Positions 44,525-54,100 of a DNA stretch of 64,000 bases are shown here, piece by piece. The stretch lies in contig NC_073307.1 of NCBI RefSeq assembly GCF_027595985.1, positions 120,060,678 through 120,124,677 on the forward strand, written 5' to 3'. This DNA comes from Sorex araneus (lineage: Eukaryota; Chordata; Mammalia; Eulipotyphla; Soricidae). The translations under genes were made by a program, and so were the position numbers. The notes under the pieces are model-generated. The model worked only from the letters and a program-made list of their open reading frames with translations. It had not been told where the DNA came from and searched no databases. Numbering within the stretch: position 1 is the first letter of the stretch; the number at the start of each line of letters is the position of its first letter.

Positions 44525-45047
44525 AGTTGTTTAGTGTATTACTTCACTGTCCAGGCTACAGTAGGATTTTAGTTGGAGTTGTGCATATTGTCCCTTTCAC
44601 CTGATGACTAAAGCAGTACTCTTAAGACAATCTCAAAAAAAAAAAAAAAATTGGTTTCCTAAAGCTAGACATGGAGAGACGGTTTATAAAACCCTGGCAG
44701 CTATCTCTTTCTGCTGGGTGGTACCTGTGTCCTTCTAAACTGGTTAATGTAAATTCCAGTCCCTTGGAGGCACCACTGCCAATGCTACCACGCCAGACGT
44801 GTGTCTTTGTGCATTAGATGACTTCTGGTTCCTTCACCCAACATGCTGGTCGAACCTTGTTTTCTCTTTTCAGTCCCATCCTGGATCCCATGGAGGAATC
44901 CAAGGTCGCATGTCTTGTGCATTGTTCTCAAAGATTGTATTTTGTGTACAATATGTATCTTCATCACTATCTGATCTTTAAAAAAAGATTATAAATATAA
45001 ACAGTGTAACCAACTAAAACATCAAATAAACCTGAACAGTGACTACT
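44525..45047 (+). other. LDHA: LDHA 3'UTR
   Basis: Runs from the stop codon through an A-rich run at about 44635-44651 to a poly(A) signal AATAAA at 45025-45030. Cleavage is expected about 15-20 bases later. No SINE lies within it; the next repeat starts at about 45115. Confidence 0.8.
45025..45030 (+). promoter_or_regulatory. LDHA: LDHA polyadenylation signal AATAAA
   Basis: First canonical signal after the stop codon, about 500 nt downstream, consistent with the known length of mammalian LDHA 3'UTRs. Confidence 0.75.
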
Positions 45048-45114
45048 CTATTAAGAGATTCAGTCATTGAATGGCTCTTTATTTATTATATCATTGGGAG
45101 GCATTAAGTTAAGT

Positions 45115-45263
45115 CTTTTTTTTTTTTTTTTGCTTTTTGGGTCACACCCTGTGATGCACAGGGGTTACTCCTGGCTCTGCACTCAGGAATTACTCCTGGT
45201 GGTGCCTGGGAGACCATATGGGATGCCAGGAATTGAACCTGCTGTACTATTGCTCTGGTCCCC
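45115..45263 (-). repeat. SOR-A SINE, head deletion
   Basis: About 35 bases between GAATTGAACC and TGCTGTACTATTGC are missing. Confidence 0.9.
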
Positions 45264-45343
45264 GTTAAGTTAGTCTTGGCAACCCTGCAATAGTAGTTTT
45301 TCAAATGGATATATTCACTAATCACCAGAACTCAGCTTAATAT

Positions 45344-45586
45344 GCACTATAGCACTGTCGTCCCGTTGCTCATTGATTTGCTCGAGTGGGCACCAGTAAT
45401 GTCTCCATTGTGAGACTTGTTACTGTTTTTGGCATATCAAATACGCCACGGATAGCTTGCCAGGCTCTGCCATGCAGGAGGGATACTCTCGGTAGCTTAC
45501 TGGGCTCTCCGAGGGGGACAGAGGAATCAAATCCGGGTTGGCACGTGCAGGGCAAATGCCCTACCCGTTGTGCTATTGCTCCAGTC
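45344..45586 (-). repeat. SOR-B SINE, full length
   Basis: Duplication CAGCTTAATAT at 45333-45343 and 45587-45597. Sense end ACAGTGCTATAGTGC. Confidence 0.94.
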
Positions 45587-45676
45587 CAGCTTAATATAAA
45601 TTAATATATTAAGGTGCCATTAGGTTGACTTGGTTATTTGGTACTAATCATTTTGATATTATTAAGATACTCTGGT

Positions 45677-45921
45677 GGACTGGAATGATAGTACAGCGGG
45701 TAGGGCATTTGTCTTGTATGTGGCTGATCTGGGTTCGATTCCTCCATCCCTCTTAGAGAGCCCAGCAAGCTACTGAGAATATCTCGCTTGCATGGCAGAG
45801 CCTGGCAAGCTACCCATGGCATATTCAATTTGCCAAAAACTGACAACAAGTCTCACAGTGGAGATGTTACTGGTGCCTGCTCGAGCAAATCGATGAGCAG
45901 CGGGATGACAGTGATACAGTG
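45677..45921 (+). repeat. SOR-B SINE, full length
   Basis: 13-bp duplication AAGATACTCTGGT at 45664-45676 and 45922-45934; the element ends GACAGTGATACAGTG directly against it, with no A-tail. Confidence 0.96.
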
Positions 45922-45971
45922 AAGATACTCTGGTAATTTGGTAATAGTCACCTTACAGTTAATGGAGTAAG

Positions 45972-46108
45972 ATTGCCTTGCAGGTGGCTGAAGGCTGACC
46001 TGGGTTCCATTCCTGGCACTGTATTTGGTTCCTTGGGCCCCACCAGGAGTGATTTCTGAGCACAGAGCCCAGAGTAAGCCCTGAGCACTGCCAAGTGTGC
46101 CTCAAAAA
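45972..46108 (+). repeat. SOR-A SINE, headless
   Basis: Starts in the tRNA half (ATTGCCTTGCAGGTGGC) and runs to an A-rich tail. Confidence 0.8.
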
Positions 46109-46116
46109 CAAAAGAC

Positions 46117-46180
46117 TTTTTTTTCTTTTTGGGTCACACCTGGCGATGCAAAGGGATTACTCCTGGCTCTGCACTCAGAA
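46117..46180 (-). repeat. SOR-A SINE, abruptly truncated at 46180
   Basis: T-tail and 3' body stop at GCACTCAGAA, where the inverted-duplication arm begins. Confidence 0.87.
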
Positions 46181-46480
46181 TGCAGGGATATCCAACCACC
46201 TGGCAGTCTTGTCTGCCTTGGCTCTCAGGGAGAGCCGTAATCCAAAGTAAATTACTGTTTTACCTGACTACACTGGCGTCAAGTCACCAGTCAAAACTTG
46301 TCTTGTGTGAGGGGGCTGGAGCAATAGCACAGCGGGTAGGGCATTTACCTTGCACGAAGCCGACCTGGGTTCGATTCCCAGCATCCTGTATGGTCCCCCG
46401 AGCACTGCCAGGAGTAATTCCTGAGTGCAAAGCCAGGAGTAACCCCTGTGCATCGCCGGGTGTGACCAAAAAAGCAAAAA
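46181..46480 (+). repeat. Left arm of an inverted duplication
   Basis: 130 bases of unique sequence (46181-46310) plus the SOR-A at 46311-46490 are mirrored at 47121-47428. Confidence 0.93.
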
Positions 46481-46490
46481 AAAAAAAAAA
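46314..46490 (+). repeat. SOR-A SINE in the left arm
   Basis: Near consensus with a long A-tail. Confidence 0.95.
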
Positions 46491-46551
46491 AAAAAAGAAA
46501 AAAGAAAACTGCAGTGTTAGGGATCAAATCAGGATAAAAAGCATGTACTTG

Positions 46552-46727
46552 GGGCTGAAGCAATAGTACAGCAGGTAGGGCGTTTGCCTTGCACGCGGCC
46601 GACCCGGGTTCGATTCCCAGCATCCCATATGGTCCTCTGGGCACTGCCATGGGTGATTCCTGAGTGCAGAGCCAGGAGTAACCCCTGTGCATCGCCAGGT
46701 GTGACCCATAAAGCAAGGAAAAAAAAA
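46552..46727 (+). repeat. SOR-A SINE
   Basis: Flanked by AGCATGTACT on both sides. Confidence 0.95.
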
Positions 46728-47114
46728 TAGCATGTACTCTTGTTGGTCTGTCACCCCACACCACCCCCCACTTCATTTTAATCTCTGGAACCTTGGGAAG
46801 GTGAAGCAAGCCTTAGTCCTATTTCAGTCAAGTGGGTGGCAGGGTAAGCAAATAGGATGTTCAGAGGTGGTCCTCTCTCCATGTCTGTGTTTTCCAAAAC
46901 TCCTGTTGCCAAAATATAGTTGTCAGGACTTCCAATCTGTGTTCTTTTGAAATCAAGGAGCCCGGGAACAGCTTCATCGCAGAAGTGTCAACATTGCCAG
47001 CGTGTCACTGCAAGTTCTGTCCTGGGTCCTGAGCATGATTGTGACAGCTCTGCCTTTTGTGACCCCAGGGCACCTTGACCAGGTGTTGAAACACATAAGA
47101 CAAGGTTTTTGTTT

Positions 47115-47297
47115 TTGTTTTGTTTTTTTTTGCTTTTTTTGGGTCACACCCAGCGATGCATAGGGGTCACTCCTGGCTCTGCACTCAGGAATTACCCCTG
47201 GTGGTGCTCAGGGGACCACATGAGATGCTGGGAATCGAACCCGGGTCAGCCTCGTGCAAGGCAAATGCCCTACCCGCTGTGCTATTGCTCCAGCCCC
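47115..47297 (-). repeat. SOR-A SINE in the right arm
   Basis: Antisense partner of the left-arm SINE, but about 10 percent different from it outside the head. Confidence 0.95.
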
Positions 47298-47428
47298 CTC
47301 ACACAAGACAAGTTTTGACTGGTGACTTGACGCCAGTGTAGTCAGGTAAAACAGTAATTTACTTTGGATCACGGCTCTCCCTGAGAGCCAAGGCAGACAA
47401 GACTGCCAGGTGGTTGGATATCCCTGCA
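47121..47428 (-). repeat. Right arm of an inverted duplication
   Basis: 47299-47428 is the reverse complement of 46181-46310 with one mismatch by eye (46239 versus 47370). Confidence 0.93.
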
Positions 47429-47717
47429 CCCTGGGCGGGTATGGGAGGAGAACCTCTCCAGCTAGAGCAGGAGTTTGGCCACTGCAGACATGACCCCTCT
47501 CGGGTTATAGGAACTTGAGTGGTTATAGAGCTTGGCTTTGGAAGTCAGTCCAAGCACAGAGTGTCCCTCTCAGCCCCTTTGATATAGGAACTTCAGGGAC
47601 CTGGAGTTGCACACAAGTGAACCGAGAGAGCTTCGGCGGTAGCCGCCACTTTATTCCAGGGGCACCTTGTTTGGGGTGGGAGTGAATTGTGTAAAGAGTC
47701 TTCAGAGAATTACGGGA

Positions 47718-47888
47718 AGGGCTGAGAGACAGCACAGGACAGAAGGACTTGCTTTGCACGTTAACATTGCATATTAACTATTGATATGGTTAATCCCTGG
47801 CACCATATATAGAGATAGGAGCATCATTAAGGCTCACTCCTGAGCACTTTACAAAGGTTTGGGTCCAACACTCCCCATTCCTCCCCCA
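47718..47888 (+). repeat. SOR-A SINE, diverged
   Basis: GGGCTGAGAGACAGCACAGG; TTAACATTGCATATTAAC sits in place of the normal head 3' half. Confidence 0.7.
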
Positions 47889-47889
47889 A

Positions 47890-48265
47890 GAAAGGAAAGT
47901 AGGGGAGAGGTAGGAAGATGATGATAACTGACATATTGGTCAAGGAAATTAATGTTATCGGTGTCCCAAACTAAAAATAAGAATCAACTTTGAGAAGGGC
48001 TGGGAGAACCTTCCAGATATAAGGAACAGCAACAAGTTATGAGCCCTGAAAAAGCAGTCCAAAAACTGACTAGAGTGTACTGAATATTCTGGATAGAGGA
48101 GCAGAAGTTAGTCAGATCTTGACTGTGTTTTAGATTGTGGTAAAATTTGAATAGGTATAATGGAAACAAGTATTCTTTTTTTCAGTCATGCCAGAGATCA
48201 AACCCATGTCTTCTGCGGTCACTTTACCTCTGAGCCATATCCCAACCATTAAATGAGTTTTGAAA
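47890..48265. other. Unassigned intergenic sequence
   Basis: Nothing recognised apart from a short SINE-like scrap near 48185-48245. Confidence 0.45.
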
Positions 48266-48267
48266 TG

Positions 48268-48398
48268 GTTTTTGGGTTACACCTGGCTCTGCACTCAGGA
48301 ATCACTCCTGGTGGTGCTTGGGGGAACTGGGATGCCAAGGATCAAACTGAGGTCAACATAAGGCAAGCGCCCTACCCATGGTATTATCTCGGGCCCAG
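48268..48398 (-). repeat. SOR-A SINE, internal deletions
   Basis: TTTTTGGGTTACACCTGGCTC joins the tail to the mid-body. Confidence 0.8.
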
Positions 48399-48854
48399 CA
48401 CTAAATGATTTTAAGCCATGTTAGTATATGATCTCAGATATTAAAACAACAAACAAAAGGGGGCGGGGTATAGTATACTGGTCACTGCATACCTAGCAAG
48501 TACCACATGGTTCCGGGCACCTTGGGACATTGTCCTGGAGGCCCCAGCACTGCAGGGCCCAAAGTAAGATCGCATCTACAGACCCTGTACGGACAGGGTT
48601 GGCCAAGAATTGCCGGTTGGAGACCTGGAGCTCCTGACACTCATAGGAGATCCAAAAAACCAAGCAAGCAAACAAAAAACAAACAAAACAAAGGTTATGA
48701 AAGTGGAAAATAGATTGTCCTTTAGGAAAGTTTAGTTATTTGGGAAGGTTTCAAATGCCAGTGCTTGACAAGAGATGAAAGAAACGGTTTGCTCTCTTCT
48801 GTGACTTACAGACTCTTTGTGTATGTCAAAATCACCCTTAGAAAACTGAATCTG

Positions 48855-49020
48855 GGGACCAGTGAGAATACAGCTGGTAGAATACTTGTAGTGCAAGCAG
48901 CCAACCTGGGTTCACTCTCTGGCACCTAGTATGATCCCCCAGTCCCTCGAGGAGTTATCCCTGAGCAGAGCCAGGAGTAAGACCTGAACATTGCTGGGTG
49001 TGGCCCTAAAAGGGAGAGAA
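48855..49020 (+). repeat. SOR-A SINE, diverged
   Basis: GGACCAGTGAGAATACAGC head; TTGCTGGGTGTGGCCC. Confidence 0.8.
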
Positions 49021-49053
49021 AAGAAAAGAAAAGTTAAAAGTAAACTAGAAGGG

Positions 49054-49420
49054 GGGGCTGGAGTGATAGCACAGTGGGTAGGACGTTTGCCTTGCATGCG
49101 GCCAACCCGGGTTTGATTTCCAGCATCCCATATGGTCCCCTGAGCACCGCCAGGGGTGACTCCTGAGTGCAGAGCCAGGAGTGACCCTTGAGCATCACTG
49201 GGTGTGACCCAAAAAGAAAAAAATAAACTAGAAGGAGTTGGAGTGATAGTACAGCGGGTAGTACATTTGCCTTGCATGTGGCCAACCTGGGTTTGATCCC
49301 CCGCATCCCGTACGGTCCCTTGAGCACTGCCAGGAGCAATTCTTGAGTGCAGAGCCAGGAGTAGCCCCTGAGCATTGCTGGGTGTGACCCAAAGAGAAAA
49401 AAGAAAAGAAAAGAAAAACT
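49054..49420 (+). repeat. Tandem pair of SOR-A SINEs
   Basis: 49054-49224 and 49238-49420, with AAACTAGAAGG before and between them: the first inserted immediately upstream of the second. Confidence 0.93.
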
Positions 49421-49578
49421 AACCTAGATCTGGCCCTTCTTTTTCATCATTTATTCTGTTTGCTCAGGAGAAATGCAAACTTTATTTTGCAACTCGGTGC
49501 TGAATCTACAGAGCCCAGTAAATTTTGAAACAGCTACAAAGTATCTTGGTAAATGCATCCAAAAAAAGTGAAATTCTG

Positions 49579-49700
49579 GGGCTGGAGGGATAGTATAGCG
49601 GGTAGGGTGATTGCCTCGAAAAATGGTCAACCTGGGTTCGATTCCCAGCACCCCTATGTGGTCCACCAACTTCAAGAATGCAGAGCTAGTGAGGGTCTCC
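49579..49700 (+). repeat. SOR-A SINE, 3'-truncated
   Basis: Good head and B box; the body fades after CACCCCTATGTGGTCC. Confidence 0.85.
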
Positions 49701-49892
49701 CTCACTCCCCAAGGAAAGCACCTCTGACATGACCAGGGTATTTCCGGTACCACTAAGTAGTACTGGCCCAGATGTCTTCAGTCAGAAGAGGTCAGTTATG
49801 GGTTCAAGTCACAAGTTCTGCTGTGTCACTTTTCTGACTCATTGCCCATCTTAGATTAAGCTTCAACAATTATGCTTCTGCCAACTGGATGC

Positions 49893-50063
49893 TGCATTCT
49901 CGTTTCTTTTCTGGGCCACACCCAGAGGCACTCAGAGCTTCCTGGCTTTGCACTCAGCATCACTCCTGCTGTGCTAGGGAAAAACCAGAGATGGTGCCAG
50001 GGATTGAAACTGGGGTCAGCAGCATGCAAGGCAAGCGCCCTGCTGTCTCCCCAGGCCAGGGCA
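49893..50063 (-). repeat. SOR-A SINE
   Basis: CTGGGCCACACCCAGAGGC to CTGTCTCCCCAGG. Confidence 0.82.
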
Positions 50064-50243
50064 CTGTAATCTGGCTTCACTCTTCTAGAAGAAACACCTC
50101 TCATGGGCCTCCAGCTGATCGCCTGTTGGGATGATAGTGGAATCTCCAAAGTACCCCCCAAGCCCTAAAAATCTATTCCAGGTTTAGGGCAACAGAGGAT
50201 GTCCTATCTAGTATGTTCCTCTCTAGCACGCTCTTGTATTTCT

Positions 50244-50407
50244 TTTCTCTTTGGCTGCAGGGCGGTGCTCAGGGCTTACTCATGGCTCTGCACTCAGAGA
50301 TCACTCCCGGCGGGGCTCAGGGGGACCATAAGGGGTCCCAGGGATCGAATCCAGGTCAGCCGCATGCAAGGCATGCGCCCTACCTAGCTGTACTATCCCT
50401 CCAGCTC
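50244..50407 (-). repeat. SOR-A SINE just upstream of the LDHC promoter
   Basis: Ends TACTATCCCTCCAGCTCC about 85 bases before the CRE. Confidence 0.87.
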
Positions 50408-50439
50408 CTCTTGCATACCCTTAAGGAGCATTTAGAATG

Positions 50440-50740
50440 TCGCGCCACTACCGTCCAAGGATATGACTGTGTTCCACCTGCCAGGCTGGGATGACGTCAG
50501 GACCCTGTCTGTGCACCTTCACCCGCGCGGGCCCCGGGGGCGGAGCTTGTGTGCTGACGTAGGAGGAGCGGGTGGTGCGTGGGGTGGGCGCGTCTGCACA
50601 GAGCAACCGTTTCGGACTTCGCACCTCAACTGGCATCGCTTGAGCGTGGCAATGCGATTCCTTTCAAATCTCCCCTAAAGGCCTTCCGCCGTGCTTTGGG
50701 CTGTCTGGACTGGTTTGAGGCAAGCGAAGAAGAATTTGTG
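50440..50740 (+). promoter_or_regulatory. LDHC: LDHC promoter region and probable non-coding exon 1
   Basis: A CpG-rich stretch with a full CRE TGACGTCA (50492-50499), a GC box GGGGGCGG (50536-50543) and a second CRE-like TGACGTAG (50555-50562), followed by about 180 bases ending in a good donor (GTGAGT at 50738). CRE and GC-box control, through testis CREM-type factors, is known for mammalian Ldhc promoters. The start site and the non-coding exon limits are inferred. Confidence 0.6.
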
Positions 50741-51020
50741 AGTCTGGTACTGCGGTGAAAATACTGACTGGGGTCAGAGAGAAATCAAAAGGCATCTAGG
50801 CACCCCCTGGGCTAACTACTCTGAGTCCCTGATTCTTGCTCACACTCTCCACACCCCCTTGATTGGGAACTTGTGTCCTTTGAGTCTCTCCGGGCTTCCT
50901 TTCCACCCAGATGTTTTTGCAAACTCAAGAGGCAGTTGCTTGGAAGTTGAGTGCTGTCAGTGTGACTGAGGGAGGGAGTCTGAGTCCCACAAAGTGCGTT
51001 ACCCCCGTCAGGTTCTCAGA

Positions 51021-51146
51021 ATGGCATCTGTCAAGGAGCAGCTTATACAGAATGTGTCTAAGGATGAGATTGTCTCCCAGAGGAAGATCACCATTATAGG
51101 ATCGGGTGCCGTAGGCATGGCGTGTGCTATCTCTGTCCTACTGAAG
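51021..51146 (+). CDS. LDHC: LDHC coding exon 1 (residues 1-42)
   Basis: ATG in context CAGAATGG, donor GGTGAGT. Leader acceptor is probably CAG at 51009-51011 or at 51017-51019. The arm differs sharply from LDHA ([12 protein letters not shown]). Confidence 0.94.
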
Positions 51147-54100
51147 GTGAGTGGCTGACACTCGAGTACTTTCAGGGTTAGCAAAAATGTTAAGGAGTTC
51201 AGCTAATCCCCCAACAGTGAAATATGTCTCCTTCTTGTTTGATTTTGACACAATTTCAAACACACTTGGAGGATACCAGTATTGTTGCTAGACTACAATG
51301 TATCCCACAATAAGACACACTGGGTTTCTAAAAATAAGGCATTTTCTGGAAACGACTCAGTACTTTCTGTGCCTTTCTTGGTGAGTAATGGTTTAGCTCA
51401 CTGCCCCCCCCCCAAAGAAAGAGGGACAAGTTGCAAAATTACATCAGAAAATAATCCTATGCAGCATTATCAGAAGCCAGTTGACTATCTCATGAAACAC
51501 ACATTGGCCCGTCACCCAAGAATGCCTGATCAATCCAAATATTGGTCAGGGGTCTATCCTGGAAATTATTATTATTATTATTATTATTATTTTGATTTTG
51601 CGATATATCCGGTGACGCTCAGGACTTAACTTCTAGTTCTACACTCAAGAATCAATCCTGGCAAGGCTCAGGGGACCATACGGGATGTCAGGAATCAAAC
51701 CTGGGTTATCCATATGCAAGGCAAGTGCCTTACCTGTTGTATTATCTCTCTGGTCCCAAATTATTATTGTTAAAGTAGTTTAGTCAAAGACATTCACTTA
51801 AAGAAATGAGGGGAGAGAAAGAAACATGTTCAGAGAAAGAACACAGACTTCCCCAGAGTGAGGAAAAAAAGGCTTTTAGGAGAAGGTTATATACAATTTC
51901 TTCAAATTATCTTGGCCTTGGGAGCTGGAGGGACAGTACAGTGGAAGGATGTTTGCCTTGCATGCAGCAAACCTGGGTCCCTGGCATCCCATATGGTCCC
52001 CTAGCAACGCCAGGAGTAATTCCTGAGTGCAGAGCCAGGAGTAAGTCCTGAGATCTCCAGGTGTCCCATGCCCCAAAACAGATAATTATTATGAAGAAAA
52101 TTATCAAGATATCAAAATGTACTCTAACAAAAAATAAAATATTAATTAATAAAATTCAGGAATAGAGAAATTATTTACCAAAGAGGCTGAACATATTAAA
52201 AAATAATTCAGATAGCTCGGGGAAATATCTTACTGGGCTCAAACTCACGCATTGCATGCAGGCACCTTGGGTTTGCTCCTTAACACATGATACCCTGAGC
52301 ATTGCTCAAAGCAACCTTCCCACAGCAAACTGGAAGAAGCCCCCAGCTGTCCACAGCATTATTGGGTGTGACCCCAAAACAAAGCAAGCAGACAAAAATA
52401 TTCGGTTTCCAAACATGAGAAAAAAACATAAAAATGAAAACTTCTGTGGAAAGCATAGTATGCAGGTTCAGTGGGAAAAGAAATCAGTGAAATTGGAGAT
52501 AAGATCCCATTATGATTCATATGGAATAGGAGAAAGAAATAAGATTCAGGAAAAATGAAGAAGACTGCTGAAAATAATCAGATTCCATCAAAAAAGTAAA
52601 CTTAAAGAAAACGGGTACATTGGGGCCTGACATGTAGTGCAGTGAATACAGTGGGCGGAGTGCCTACCGTGCATGCAGCTGACCTAGGTTTGATCCCTGA
52701 CACTCCATATGATTCCCCTGAACACCACTAGGAATAATTCCTGAGTGCCCACCCAGGTGTGAACCCTGGGCACTGCCAGGTGTACCCCCAAAATAAACAA
52801 AGAATGAGTGAGAACTTCTCAAACTTAAAGAGAGAACCAGCCATAGTTTCCTGGAAACTGCTAGAACACCCAAATTTCTGAAGTTGTTTTGTTTTGTTTT
52901 TGTGCCGTACTGGCTGTGTTTTTTAAATTTTTCATTAAATTTAATAAACTCTTGTGATTGAAAAAGTTGTTGATTATACAGTTGTTGGGCTGGAGCGATA
53001 GCACAGCGGTAGGGCGTTCGCCTTTCAGACGGCCAACCCGTGTTCGATTCCTCCGTCCCTCTTGGAGAGCCCGGCAAGCTACCGAGAGTATTGAGCCCAC
53101 ACGGCAGAGCCTGGCAAGCTACCCGTGGCATAGTGGATATGCCAAAAACAGTAACAATAAGTCTCTCAGTGAGAGATGTTACTGGTGCCCACTCGAACAA
53201 ATCGATGAGCAATGGGATGACAGTGACAGATACAGTTGATTCAAGCATTAGTATTCCAATACCACGTGTGTGACCTTCCCTCCACCAATATCCCCAGTTT
53301 ATCTACCAGTCCCAACCTGTCCCTTTTGGCACGTAACAAATTTACTTTATAGTTCTTATTCCAAAAACACCTTCCTAACTGGCAAATACACATCCTGCCG
53401 CCTCCAGATAATCTTGCCATTGGCCACCATCCAGATCACCTGGCTGCTTCTCCAGAAAGGGAGCATAACATTAGGCCTGTGCCTTAACCTGTGTACTAAC
53501 TCTCCAGCTTCTATAGCAAGGTCACTCCTGGCTCTGCACTCAGGAACTACACTTGGCGATGCTCAGGGGACCATATAGGGTGCTGGGAATCGAACCCAGG
53601 TCGGCTGCGTGCAAGGCAAATGCCCTACCCGCTGTGCTATCACTCCAGCCCCACTTCTACAGCAATTTATTTATTAAAAATAATACTATTTTGTAGGTCG
53701 GAGTGATAGCAGAACTGGGAGGGCATTTGCCTTGCATGTGGCTGACCCAGCTTCAATCCCCGGCTTCCCATATGGTCCCCTGAGCACCACCAGGAGTAAT
53801 CCTGAGTGCAGAGCCAGGAGTAACCCCTGAATATCACCGGGTGTGACCCAAAAAGCAAAAAACAGACCAAACAAACAAACGAAACCCAAAAACACCCCCA
53901 AAATAAAACATTCTGTGCGAGAGAGAATTCCGGGGTTAAGGCATCTTCCTTACATGTGACTGATTCTAATTTGATCCCCTACACCACATATTGTCCCCTC
54001 AGAGCGTCCAGAAGTGATTCCTGAGCTCAGAGCCAGGAGTAAGTTCACACTTCTATGTGTAGCCCCCCAAAATATATAGGCTTGGAGCTACATCTGGGTA

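Noticed and set aside
52664-53248. 194-codon minus-strand frame
   Set aside because: Crosses a SOR-B and a SOR-A copy; peptide strings are SINE antisense.
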